DNA from: Glandiceps talaboti
Taxonomy: Eukaryota > Hemichordata > Enteropneusta > Spengelidae
DNA length: 64,000 nucleotides
NCBI RefSeq assembly: GCF_964340395.1
Contig: NC_135564.1
Span: 12,544,391 to 12,608,390, forward strand
Direction of reading: 5' to 3'
In this document: in pieces, positions 11,393 through 23,815 of the stretch
Numbering within the stretch: the first letter of the stretch is position 1
Layout: every line of letters starts with the position of its first letter
Position numbers and translations under genes: made by a program
The notes under the pieces: generated by a model
Told to the model about the DNA's origin: nothing
Database searches by the model: none
Seen by the model: only the letters and a program-made list of their open reading frames with translations

Positions 11393-12010
11393 TTCCACCG
11401 ATTAAATGCTGCTATCATCGGCAACTGATGCACGTCAAATACAGAATTCACATTAATATACGCCTTCTTTATCAAATTATCGATATGAGGTGTGCTAAAA
11501 AGGGGTTTGATTTGATATATGACCTCGTCACCTTTCGAATGAATTTAAAGAGTAAACCTTGTTAAGGGAATGGATTAGCATGCGAATATTGACTTTGAGA
11601 AAGTCATGTAACTTCAGTGACACATCATGTTAACACTTCAATACTGTTGTACAATATGTGTTTTAGTAAACCACCATTTAGACTTGTTTTTTGAGGTGCC
11701 TAAGAAGGAACGTGTTTCGTAATACTAATGCAGACAGATAGCGTCAAATGTATTGAATGTAAGATATAGAATGTGTTGGATGTAAGATATCTATTTAAGC
11801 GAATACTTAACTTCAATTTATATGATACGTCTTTTCGTATGTGCCAAACTAGGATCTTGTCTACTTACAAACTTAAGTCAACTCATGACCTTTTTGAAAG
11901 TTACATTTAGCTCTGTTCTAAAATATACTATTTTGAAAGACAAAATGATCCAAAAGACATCGATGATGCATCAATATGGCTGGATATTAGGACAATGGAG
12001 GAATGTTACG
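11393..12010. other. noncoding, nothing recognised
   Basis: No supported gene. The ORF that enters the next array at 11822 owes its length to the microsatellite. Confidence 0.5.
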
Positions 12011-12242
<232 letters not shown>

Positions 12243-12685
12243 TAGTGATACAATAAAAGAAGCTTAATATCCAGATATAACGGAAATGAAATGGCATTGA
12301 AGAAAGAAAAGGGACACCCGTAGGAGTGATTTGAATTCCAGGGCTGTTACATTTCGTACTCGAGGCAACAAAAATGTCTTTCTTCGAAGGCTTCATTCAA
12401 ATATGTTATTGAAGTCAAAAAAACAATATTGATAGATATACTATGACGAACAGTATCTCAACAACACATTTTAGTCTTTTGAAGTGTTGTTACCTTGGTA
12501 ATAATTGTTTTGATAGCCTATATGTGCTGTATGTGACTGACGTTATTATATGACTTCTTCTGATATCTTAAGGGGTTACCATGGCAAGTTAGCAAACCAG
12601 TTAGTTGATTAAATGTTTGACATTTTAGGAATGAAAGTATTTTATTTTTAGAAACAACATTCATTTCGAAAGATGTGTGTCTTAA
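12243..12685. other. noncoding spacer
   Basis: No gene is seen. GTTACCATGGCAAG near 12576 is one base short of a perfect X-box. Confidence 0.5.
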
Positions 12686-13024
12686 AAAGTGGCCAAATGG
12701 AGGAGGATTGGGTATTTATTTTAGATTTTTAATTCATAAAAGTTTTATCATGGCTTCCTACTTGAAAAATCAATATGAAAGAACATATGCCAAGTCCTTG
12801 TTTGTAACTCAATACATTGCAAGAGATTAATAAATGTGTAAAGTCTTTGTTATTTTACCAAAACATTTGACACATTGTTAGCTTTTTTGCACTATATCGA
12901 GTTACAAACACTGCCTTTATCGATGTTATTTTACATTGATTTGTAAGTAGGAAGCCATGACAAAAAAAAATTCTGAATTAAAAATCCAAAATAAACACTT
13001 AATTCTCATCCATATGGCCACTTT
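12686..13024. mobile_element. fold-back (whole-element palindrome) MITE-like element
   Basis: The left half and the reverse complement of the right half align along almost their full length (about 165 bp each). Shared strings include AGTGGCCA at the tips, TTTTTAATTCA, TCATGGCTTCCTACTT and TTTGTAACTC, with only a short centre near 12845. There is no coding capacity. TTAA lies at the left edge (12682-12685) and at the right edge (13023-13026), overlapping the tip by two bases, so a piggyBac-like TTAA target duplication is possible but not certain. Confidence 0.85.
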
Positions 13025-15603
13025 AATTCTAACTTGAATGTTACATCAAACCACAGATCTTAAAATGCACTCAGGGAACGGCTGGAGGGTCACCATCAAA
13101 TACATAAATTCTGGAGGTGCTAATATACTGATGTAAGACCCCTATTGTTTTAAAATTGAGGAGACAATACGTTTGCTTAAAGTAGTGATTTCTTTTATAT
13201 TTTCAATAACCAGTCACATGTAGCAGGTATTCAACTTGTTTATATGTTCAACAAGGGAGGATGGTTATATAACAGCAAGAAAGATAACAAACTACAAATG
13301 AACACAGTACACTCTTATATTACAGAATTCAGATAACAAACCATAAAAATATACTGCCACTATTATCGAAATAAAATGAATTGTGGAAATCATAAATCAC
13401 TATTATATATGTTCTTATCATTATCTTTATCAATACAACTCTATACGTTGTATAGAGTATCATACAAAGAAACCAGGGCAGGTTTAGAAAATAGATTTGT
13501 AATTACCTAGCTGTTATTCTTCGCCTGTGCATTGTATAATATTTATGTCCTATCTTCGTTATCTTTTTAGTTTAGGGATGAAATAGGGAGCTTTCAAATC
13601 CGCCATCTAATTAAATGGTGCACTTTGAGAAATATATACCTTCAATGGTGAATATTACTTATCAATTTTGTAAACAATCTATCAAATTATTTGTAACTAT
13701 GATTACCCTAGTATCAGTTGCCAACACCCTCGTGTGAATGTTCTCCTTCCTGCCCAGATTAGGCATTGCCTAAACTACGAATAATTTCACAGTCCTTTGC
13801 TTCCGAGGTTCTGGGAGGCCCAGTTTGGATTACAAGTTTACTGTTATTAGAATATAGTTTGTATAGAGACTTGAAAGGTCAAGGTTCATTTGGGCATAAT
13901 GAAGGACATACTAACACTTGGAAAAGCGGTGTTATTTACAAACACACGGTTGTAAGCGGAGAGTTATAAAGTTCATTGCTCTGAAGTCTTTAATTAGTAA
14001 GTTTAGTGCATTATCATAAACTGTTGATAACTTGCTGATTCCTACCCCAATGTATTGAACACGGCATATAATTATGTAAAACAACATTTCTTGTGAATGC
14101 ATGCATGACCGACTATATTTAGTACTCAAAATGACTACATTCCAAAGATACCCTTCGTGTCGTATATGTTAGCAAATATTCCGAAAAGACTTTTTTTTTT
14201 GGAAACTACGTGTAAGAGAAATATTTTGTTTGAATTTCAATCACGACTATGCTTTTAAAAGATCTTGCGGGGAAACGTTGAATTGAAAAACTCAGTGAAG
14301 ATGCAACTTTGCCGTAATGAAACACATCGCTGGTTGCAATATTCCATATTAGTATTATGAACCTGCGATTTAACCGTTCTCCTCGGGTTAACACTCGGCG
14401 CCTATCAGCAAGCCAATATAATTTTCTTATAAAAGTGCAATGACCCAATAGAGCAAAGAAATTATTTCTGATCAGAATGAAACATAAAATGCTCAATGAA
14501 AGAATTGAATGGAACCTAAGCTAAGTTTTAAAAATATGCTTTAGAAATTATTTATCTGATGCGTTGAAGGAATAATTGTTGTTTTGAATATTCAGACAGT
14601 GGAATAATGTACTCGCCGATGTCCGTTGTCGCATGTATAGACGACCTTGATTCTAAGAAGGTCCTTTCATCCCTTGAAAATTTCGTGTAATGCTTATCTT
14701 ACGAGGTTCGGTGACAACAATACCTTCACGGCTTTTGACATTCTCTCTCATTTACCTCCTATCTCATCTTAATTACATTCTAAATAAAAGTAGACGGTGT
14801 AATCGGCGCTGCACTAATGGCTTCTTGACTATAAAATATCTGCAAAGATAAAGTAATAGCTAGGAGAGTCGTCTTTCCATCAGAAGATCTGATATAAGAA
14901 ACCTTTAATCGAATCGCTGTTCATGATTGTGACGATAACTGTAGCAGAACAAACGTAAGATCGATTTTTTAAGTCGAATCATAGACTGCGATCTTTGGGC
15001 TCATTTCTTTAAGACTTTCTCAATCTCATCAGCCAATAGAATGCCGTAATTTCCTTCATCCGGGGATTAGGCATAATGATACTTTGTATGGAAAATAAAG
15101 CCGAAGTAATCAGGATTAAATAGATGTAGTGTACAGTGTAATGACTTTGAATTCTTTTTCAAAAGTCTCTCAAGTTACAAGGTTTTCACTCTAATTACTC
15201 ATTACCATGTACATTATGTAGAAGATGGAGATCTTGCTCTAAAAGGAATACAGTGATAAAGGGGAACAACTGCAACACATCATTCTTATCTGATGGAATA
15301 TGTTGAACGTCTTTGTCAATGTAGTTTCTAAGACAAGGGTACGTTCGTTTTCGATATTACCAGACTCCATATATTATTTACTTTTATAACACATCGTATT
15401 CACATAGCTTTCAGTGATTGGCTTAGATCGTATCCCGTGGTATGGACTATTGACCCACAGTGACCTCAGTTTGCATATAGGGGCATTAATCGCTTTCTAT
15501 TTTCGCTAGAAACACATTCATGTAGCACGGGGGTGATATCAGGGATTTGCTTTGACTATAGCAAGAATATGTGCCCGAGAATGTGTTGTGATATAAAACA
15601 AGT
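13025..15603. other. noncoding, nothing recognised
   Basis: A 21-bp hairpin (ACTCTATAC-GTT-GTATAGAGT) lies at 13438-13458. ORFs at 13766-13969 and 14206-14496 start on TTG and have no domain. No element or RNA gene is recognised. Confidence 0.5.
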
Positions 15604-15708
15604 ATTGCCTGGCCTTATTCAGGCACCAGTAGACGTCATATTACTCAGTTGCTACATAACAGCCCTCGTGGTAATAAACGTCTGCTAGTGCCCTCATAGC
15701 CAGGCAAT
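15604..15708. mobile_element. 105-bp fold-back element
   Basis: The left arm begins ATTGCCTGGCC and runs through AGTAGACGTCATATTAC. The right arm, reverse complemented, begins ATTGCCTGGCTATG and runs through AGCAGACGTTTATTAC. Arms of about 38 bp with a loop of about 30 bp leave no coding space. It looks like a very small MITE. No clear target duplication is visible. Confidence 0.75.
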
Positions 15709-16560
15709 AATTGTATAATGTAATACGTAAGCCTCCTGCCTATGTTGTTTGAGCAAGAATTTGATTAGGTGTAGTTCTTTCAACAGTATCAAGAACGTCA
15801 TCATTGCTGAGACAGCTCAGTTGTGTCACTGAGGTGAATATACTCTCAATTACATTATACTGGCGGTGATCGTCTGACAAACTTTAGCAGTGGTGGGCAA
15901 TCAAACCACACCTTCCTAATTATAATTATTATTATTGTTGTTGTAAGTATATGTTAATGTTGCTAATTATTAAAATAATGCCTAATTATTATTTCTCCTT
16001 CCTAATTACAGAGCTGACAATGTCCAATATGTGGGTATTCGAATACTCATAACGGGTCAAACTAGTATAGTCTGCAGGGATAACCAATCTTATTGACATG
16101 TTTAGTGGTAATAGCCTATGTGACATTGTGTGCAATACATTGATCTCTTAAAGAGATGATACACTGGGTTTAAACTCAAACGTATATGTCATTTTTTGTC
16201 AGTGTGGCAGACTCATAGGTGACAAATTTAAATACTAGGAATCATGTTGAGTACAAAACGGGACACATACGTAATTCTTTGAAACAAAACACAAATCAAT
16301 TACTAGTAACCAGATGTTAGTCCAGCATTCTAGTAGTTAGGACTATTTCTGAGAACCGAACTTTATGCCACCAACGACCTCAGACCTGCTCGTAGGATTT
16401 ATCGATAGATTCGTCGATAGAATCGTAAAGCGTGTATTCAAACATAGTCCCAAGTATTCCCTGTAACAGCTTAAATCTCTCCAGCATATAGGTGGAGGAA
16501 AAGGTGCACATATTAGGCATGTATTTCTTACGTTCCTTCCAAGCAATCTTACACGCGACA
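15709..16560. other. noncoding, nothing recognised
   Basis: Some short TCGATAGA-type repetition occurs near 16398-16430. The minus-strand ORFs reaching in from the next tandem repeat have no known domain. Confidence 0.5.
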
Positions 16561-16640
16561 TCCACCAAAAACCTCGGAAGGGTTACTTGACCCCATTTTG
16601 CAAAGGTCAGGGTTCCTTGACCACATTTTGCGAAAGTAAT
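16561..16640. repeat. tandem duplication of about 28 bp
   Basis: Two adjacent units share the core CTTGACCCCATTTTGCAAAGG and TTGACCACATTTTGCGAAAG. On the minus strand each unit contains a TGACCTTTGCAAA-type string, similar to nuclear-receptor half sites, but this is only a motif match. Confidence 0.6.
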
Positions 16641-17191
16641 CATGTTGCTAATATAGTACTCTCGTTTTGCTGCAAGGTGCAGACACTCAAAAGGAATATC
16701 TACTTATTGAATGATTAGTCTGGAATTGTGTAGACTTCTATTTGTGGCACAAGATGAATTTATAATCCATTTTACTTCAATTGTATGGTTTACAAAGTAT
16801 TTACATGACACAACGATTAACCTAGCCCATACATGATTTCGAAGGCTTTATAAATCTCTTCTGGCACTGTTAGCACAGTTGGTTTCATATTGGAGGTTTC
16901 CTCTATCGTTTATGATATGTATACTCATTTAAGTTATCGATTGGTTTATCGATTTGAATATCCTTTCAAATTCAATGGCAAGAAAACAGTCAATTGGGGC
17001 AATCACCCCTGATCTCGAAAAATAAAAACAAACTCAATCGTTTTGGCAGAAACAACACAGATATGATTAAACATCTCGATAGCAATGTGTGTATATATAT
17101 ATATATGTACATCAACATCTCCTGACGAGAGATTTACTCACGAAACAGGCTTGTAGAGACGAAAAACCCGACTTGATTTTCTTCTACCCTG

Positions 17192-17194
<3 letters not shown>
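16641..17194. other. noncoding with short (TA)n
   Basis: A short TA run lies at 17092-17106. Nothing else is recognised. Confidence 0.5.

Positions 17195-17270
<76 letters not shown>
17195..17270. repeat. (TA)n microsatellite
   Basis: About 38 TA dinucleotides. Confidence 0.97.
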
Positions 17271-17272
<2 letters not shown>

Positions 17273-17617
17273 ATAAAAGTAATATTGCAACGTCATCATA
17301 TTTGCAAAGGGTAATTACGAGACAATGATACAAGTAATGTAATACATATCAGAAAATCGTTACGACCACTTAATAGTAAAATCAATATATAAAGCTGTCT
17401 TCTATCTTCCTAGCACACCTGTCAAGATTGTTTGATTGGAACAAGCATAACCTAGAGGTATATATTCCAGGACTTCTGAAATACATTAGATACATTTCAC
17501 TTCATTGTAACATCTTAAAGTTGCACACAGTCTGTAAGTGAGGTCTTGTTAAAAGGGAAGAAAGGAGAGACTGGAAACAGATTGAAGCATTTCTCCTTTA
17601 TAAATTGAATCAACCAA
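17271..17617. other. noncoding spacer
   Basis: Nothing is recognised between the TA tract and the next inverted-repeat element. Confidence 0.5.
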
Positions 17618-18055
17618 CACAGGGAACCTTGTACATACTAGCACTAGGATGTGCACATCCTAGTGCTACGATATGGCCGGCCACGTCCTATTGTTAGAGA
17701 GAAGAGCACAGCTATGTACTGCTGTGTGCCTGACAGCCCCGTTACATGTTATATTTTTCCACACCCTGGTACATTTATGCCTGTTGCATGGATGAGGAAG
17801 TGTGTACGTGGATGTTATAAAGGCCATGCTGCATTGCTATTTTTAACATCCATGTCACATTGATGTTGGCACACCAGTTACACATCTGTCAAATCTAGGT
17901 AAGTTACAGCTAGTGTACTGTCTTGGCCAGAGCTGTTTCGGGGATGTTGTGCACATAGCTGGCACAGCCCCGTGGCTCCACTTAGCTGGTACAGCTGTGT
18001 GCACAACCCTGTCCTAGGTATGTGAATGTTACATGTGTGTGCAAGGTTCCCTGTG
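17618..18055. mobile_element. 438-bp TIR element with nested palindromes
   Basis: The ends are inverted copies of CACAGGGAACCTTG. The sequence is clearly richer in GC and in short palindromes than its surroundings. Inside are a perfect 30-bp palindrome (17639-17668), the 8-bp palindrome GGCCGGCC, and several GTGCACA and CAGCTGT strings in both orientations. There is no transposase; the 70-aa and 61-aa ORFs on the two strands are not recognisable. I see no clear target-site duplication. Confidence 0.65.
17639..17668. repeat. perfect 30-bp palindrome
   Basis: The 15-bp half TAGCACTAGGATGTG is followed immediately by its exact reverse complement with no loop. It lies 20 bp inside the left end of the TIR element. 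Confidence 0.98.
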
Positions 18056-19595
18056 AATATCAATCACGATGGCCAGACCTTAATGTCGTCCAGAAAATCA
18101 AAGTAAAAAATGAAATTTTTCATCGTAGTAGCCATTTTTGCAATTCGTAAGACATGGCTTCTACATAAAGACCCCGACAGGCTTCGGACTCTGGAGATTT
18201 TCCAGTGTTTCTTGGCAGAAATTAAAATCAAAATTGAGGATTAGGATAGAAACGGTACTGTGATAGCTTTTTTCTTTGTACATGCCTTTTATTTATTTAT
18301 TTATATATTTTTTAAAGATTTTCTCTCTAAGAATTTGTACTAATTCAAATTTCAGTAATGTAATTTTGTGTATGGAAATACGTGACAAACTATAACACTC
18401 TTCATGTATAATTTGAAATAAGATGTATTTAAAATATATATATATTTATAAAAGGTTGGACAAAACCAGCCTCACCATTGTCCCTTTTTAATGTTGCTGT
18501 TCAAAGTGCACATACATATACACACTAAACTATTTGAAAATCAAAGCTTGGTCAACATTATAGATGTATATCCACAAAAAGGTTTGGAAACTGAGACTTG
18601 GGTGTTTTTCAAACGTAATAGTACTGAGAAATGATATATACATACCAGCTGCTAGGCATAATTTAATACAACTTAGTAGTCACTTTTGAAAAAAACATGA
18701 ATTTATATGAATATGACACAAAAGTAACCTCTAAAGACCACAGACTGTGTCTCCTAATCTGTTTTCTCTGATTGGTTCACAAGGCTTTCTAAAAAAATAT
18801 CTAAATACAGACGACAACTCAAAAATGCAAGCATGGTCACTCCTGTGAATAGGTATTACGGGTACACTATTTGTATGTAGATAATGAAGGTTAAATAATA
18901 GTCTAGGTCTCAAAAAGTTGCAGTAGTCTCTATTTTTGTAACTGTAATGTGTTTTTTAAATAGCGGACAAATTAACTTTGATTTCGTAACTTCAAGAAAG
19001 GGTATGCAAGAGGAGAGTAAACTTCAATCTTTTTAAAATGTGCATTGACATACTCGACCGAGCAGGCACTATTTTTTTTAAATACAGGATTGCTAGATTG
19101 CGTGCTGAAGTGTGTCATTACTTCGAATTGAGTTCCATGAAAAGCCATATCTGCCACTTACAAACCTTGCGGGGACTACAGCGCACCCGGACGTGCCTGT
19201 AGGATACTCTTATGATATAATATAAATGACAATAATAAGCACGTAATGGGCTTAGTGGTATGGTTTAGAGGAGAGACCATCTCTTCTAGTAGTTGCTCAA
19301 GGGTGCACCCTATTGCGATTTCATAATATCCATCCCACCCCTCAGTGTGTGCACAGAAGGACGCAGACAACTTGAAATATTCTTATGTACACTTCAGAGT
19401 AATGAGAAATAAAAAGAAATTCTGACCATGTTAATTGATAGTTGTTCACAGCATGTGACAGACGAACGAGTAACTATCACATTATAATAGCGTTCTAATG
19501 GCAGATATTTTGGTAACTTATTTTGTATCAATGAATACCGATGAACATACATAATATGTCAAAAGAAGTTGTCGAAAAGTGGCGAAGATTGTCGA
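18056..19595. other. noncoding, nothing recognised
   Basis: A short TTTA run lies near 18288-18304. ORFs of 60-64 aa on the minus strand are featureless. Confidence 0.5.
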
Positions 19596-19790
<195 letters not shown>

Positions 19791-20639
19791 GAGTAATCGA
19801 GTGTAATACTTTATCATTTGTTGCCACTGGTACGTTAACCTTCCCTCTTGGCCAATACAAGGGATAATAAGATAACATCATGAAATATTATAGTAACTGG
19901 CGCCTAGGATACTCTTGGTGAATTTGGCATATAGATATTGCAGGCATCATTATATCTAGAGTCAGAGTAGAGTAGAAGTCTATTTATAAATGATTAACAA
20001 GCCGTATTTTTATTCCTTCTCTTCAATATATTTTGGATGAAGTGAAAGTAGTTTTCCATATAAAGGGTGGTATTACGTCAAGTGAAGACAAAAAAGTTCT
20101 AACCTGAGTTGACAACTGTCCCTGTTGCATGACTGTTACCAACTTATATATAATCCCAGTTGATGGGTCAAACCTGTGGGTATAGTATTCACTCCAGATA
20201 CGCTGCTAATCTTTGACACCTCCTAGTTCCTTTGTCCACATTTCATGTTAAACAAACATAATTGATAATTCTGAAGGAGAAAGGTAGACAAATAAATGTA
20301 AATCTACACATATTTTGGCAAATGTTATCGTTTTGAATATTGATATCTTTATTAGATGTTTAAAATATTGATCCACATTAACTTAGTAGTATACACTGTA
20401 TTTATACATCGCAATTATTTTAATGGGTTTAGGTGAACAGCCAGAACAGAATTACCCATCGTGTATAGTATCGTTCTACCTTGAGCTATTGGTTCATAAG
20501 TTTTGATCATTATATCGACTATTTATGTTGGATCTATAGGGTAAAACAAGTATCAGTCTAACTACAATACTATTCTAGCTCTATATATGTTGTAGACGGA
20601 ATAAGGCCTTAATGGGAATTGGTTTGTTTGAATTCGAAT
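19791..20639. other. noncoding, nothing recognised
   Basis: No supported gene or element. Confidence 0.5.
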
Positions 20640-20651
20640 AAAATAATAATA

Positions 20652-20692
<41 letters not shown>

Positions 20693-20966
20693 AATAATAA
20701 TAATAATCTTTATTTATACTGGATAGTTCTTTAAGTATATAAACACTTGTCTCCCAAGAAGTGCAGTGAGGGCCAACCCGCATTGGTTCAGTGTTAATGC
20801 AGGAGGAAACCGGAGTACACGGGGAAAACCTGCGTTGTACGGTAGAGTCAAACTGAATGAAAGCTTTCTTACCTACTTACAGCGTGGTAAATTTAATCAA
20901 ACCCTGAATGTGTTCGAACCCCTACCGCAGTGGTAAAAGGCAAGTGGTTTAACCACTCGACAACCG
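20640..20966 (-). mobile_element. tRNA-derived SINE, copy 2
   Basis: This is the same family and orientation as 7401-7680. Shared strings include ACTGGATAGTTCTTTAAG, ACACTTGTCTCCCAAGAAG and GGAGGAAACCGGAGTAC. Box B is TTCGAACCC-like at 20912-20920. The tRNA head has lost the GGCCACC segment, so box A is broken. The triplet tail at 20640-20706 has expanded into ATG and ATA blocks. Confidence 0.88.
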
Positions 20967-21000
20967 TGTGAGAGACGGATGCTGGTCTCCGAAAATCTTA

Positions 21001-21074
21001 TTTATTTACTTATTTATTTATTTATTTATTGGCGTATTTATTTATTTATTTATTTATTTATTTATTCATTTATT
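21001..21074. repeat. (TTTA)n microsatellite
   Basis: About 18 TTTA units with a GGCG interruption near 21031. Confidence 0.95.
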
Positions 21075-22580
21075 GACTAACTAATTTATATGTGTTGTTA
21101 GGTGCTGCTGTTTGTTTTACTATTGACATGTGTCTAACAACCTACTGCCAGCACCCAAAAATCACAAATTGTTGACAATATTTTGAAAAAACAAGTTATC
21201 GATATGATTCTCGACTGTTCTCATACGGACATCAAGCCAGTGTACACAGTACCATCAACGACTAGTTGATAGAAAATTATGATATAATTGTATCACACAA
21301 TCGTTTGGTGTATTTTGCAACAGACAAAATTAACTGAAAAATGTGCGGGGGGAGGATTAAAGCTCGTGCTAGTCAAACTCGTTTACATTTTAAACAAAGG
21401 TGAACTGGTGGTTCACTTTTTCAAATAACCTGTATAGGTTCTAAAATGAATAACATCTCATTTACCGACTTTAATAACTACCCTTGTCCAATATTACTGC
21501 CCTGCAGATCACCGTACGAGTTCTTCATTTTCCTTCTAAGTTTTTCTTAATAAGGTTTTCTTTAGATGCTCCTGTGAAGTGCCTGGGGAACGAATTCTAA
21601 TTGGGTCTTCGTATTTAATAAGGGCTAGATAGTAGAAGAAGCTAAACCCCTTAGTTTCCATAGAAACGGTACCTCGGTGTCTTGTACTAATTATTGTCAA
21701 TCTTTATGTAATATCACACAGGGGTAATCAAGCTGATAACGAAGTTAACTGATACTATTTTCGGCTCAGACCTTCTTCTTAAGGTCGACTTTGAAGCCAT
21801 ACATTAAACAACTTAAGTAATCTGAAGGTGTGTCTACTTTCAACTTTGCCATTAAACGTACTAAGCGTCTCACAAATGAAAGTATTTTCAACTTTATCGA
21901 TTAATTCATTCAAGGAAAGTCCAACCTGTTCCCAGTTTAACCTCTAATATGATAGCAATACATGGTCTGGTGTCGAAATCAGGAAGAAAACAGAAGGATT
22001 ACCATGCATGTGGTTTAACTGGGCAGCAAAGGGGTATTTATATTTATTTCTTTAAAGGGGCCCACAATGTCCACCGACGCTTTGTTAACTGGGATATATA
22101 ATAGAGTGAATATTTCCTTGAAACGAGATGCTGAATAATCAAACTTTTTTGATAATTTAAAAAGTACCATATGGCAAGTTCTTGGATAATTAAAGCTGCT
22201 ACGGAATCATTTTCTGACAAATTGGTCCCCAGAGACTTAATACATATGATGTTGCTGGAGCTGACGATGTCCATGCCCTTGTTTTAAATAAATGGCAGAA
22301 TTAAAACTTCGTTGATGCTGGACGATCAAAGCGTTTATGGTTTCAGAAAACGAGTATTTACCACTACTGAAAGCAAGCTATAGGCAATCTAAAGTAGACG
22401 CAAACTAAAACTTGTGTTGTTGCATATATGGTAGATTACACATTGTGACAGGTTGAAGGTAGCAGTGCCTCTATTATCTGGATATAACTGCCCCGTGATC
22501 AAGATAGTGTAAACACTGAATGCAGTTGAATGTGCAACCACTTGACGATAACTTGCAACGAGAAACGCAACCATACATCA
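21075..22580. other. noncoding, nothing recognised
   Basis: A 76-codon ATG ORF at 22044-22274 on the minus strand has no recognisable domain or splice context, and I do not support it as a gene. Confidence 0.45.
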
Positions 22581-22634
22581 TGAGTAATGACATCATATTG
22601 TGAGTAATGACATCACACTGTGAGTAATGACATT
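22581..22634. repeat. 20-bp tandem repeat, 2.7 units
   Basis: Units of exactly 20 bp (TGAGTAATGACATCATATTG and its variant ending CACACTG, then a partial third). Each holds an AP-1-like TGAGTAA and a CRE-like TGACATCA. Confidence 0.9.
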
Positions 22635-23640
22635 GATAGCTTTAATATATCAACTTGTAACAATAGTTTAGTTTGTGTATATTTTAGTTTGCCTTTATAG
22701 CTTCATTTCGAATCCGTAATAGGAAGGCCAATCACCTGAATTTTTAGTTTATCTGATGCATATAACATTTTATGCCATTATATGCAATTGGAATGAGACT
22801 TGCACCTAGTTGCAAAGTATATGTGTGCTTGTTCACAACAGCTTGTAGACACAAAGCGACACACTTCACTTCACCTGCGCACTCCAACGTCAGATTCTGT
22901 AACACTCTATAAAAACATACTTCTTCAACCACAAACGTCAACAATCGGAAGTGAACACGTGTCTCGCTTCTAGTGAGAGCCCTACTTCAGGTAAGCTCTG
23001 TACTTCTCCTGGTGTTTCCCCGGGGTAACGTATTTAATGGAACTGTATAACATGGAGGATGTACATGACCTGGGCTCCCTTGTCTAACCTGATAGTCGTG
23101 TTCATAATTGAAAGCTCAAATCTACCGGATCGGCCTTGTATGTGGTCAGTGCGTTATGATAGAATAGCATAATGGCCCATTAGCGTAAACGTCTAAAGTA
23201 ATACATATGCAAGCAAGATGAAATGTCAAATCTAATTATGTTTTTCCATTCGGTATTTGAACCAATAAATAAAAGAAAGTCCTTTTCACCACAACAATGT
23301 TTGAATTAGAGTAGTGCCAATAGGTGTCTTACAATAGGATACATCGCTTCCTTTGATATACATATATAAGATGGCGATACTGGAAATTTTGTCGATATCA
23401 TTCCTTTTACTTTTATTTACATTTTTGATTCGCTCATGTTCAAAAACATTCAAATTTTTCTGATATCTAGCCATCAATTAAATCCTTATCAACTAATCCC
23501 CTTGTAGAAATTTGCTACAACGAAAAACAAATCACTTCAACACGACAATGATTCCTGAGAGACTTCCTAATGCTCTTAATCAAAGTCTTTACAAGCGAGG
23601 GACGACGTCAAGACATGCAAACTTACATAGCCACTATCTG
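22635..23640. other. noncoding, nothing recognised
   Basis: Short ORFs on the minus strand (22744-22944, TTG start; 23286-23477) have no domain. Confidence 0.5.
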
Positions 23641-23815
23641 TCGGCTTCCTTTGACATGGTGGTTACAGCTCAGGGCTTGAGCTAGTCATGAGTCAAGGGG
23701 TGAAATCCCACTATATTCGAGGGGATTTCCTGTAATCAGCCTAATCGGACCACGATTGGTATTGTGGAAAACAAGTTTACGCATTACCACTCAACCATGT
23801 CTGGCTGGTGAGCCG
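23641..23815 (-). mobile_element. tRNA-derived SINE relic
   Basis: On the minus strand a tRNA-like head shows box A TGGTTGAGTGGT (plus 23786-23797), then about 35 bp later a degenerate box B GGTCCGATTAG (plus 23741-23751). The sequence that follows contains a GGAAATCCC and GGGATTTC hairpin. Loss of the box B TTCGA core argues for an old SINE rather than a tRNA gene. Confidence 0.4.

Noticed and set aside
11353-11565. 70-codon ATG ORF
   Set aside because: Its start lies in a degenerate tRNA-like sequence; no coding signature.
16380-16643. 87-codon minus-strand ATG ORF
   Set aside because: Its N-terminal repeat is a direct DNA tandem duplication, and I see no domain, splice sites or homologue.
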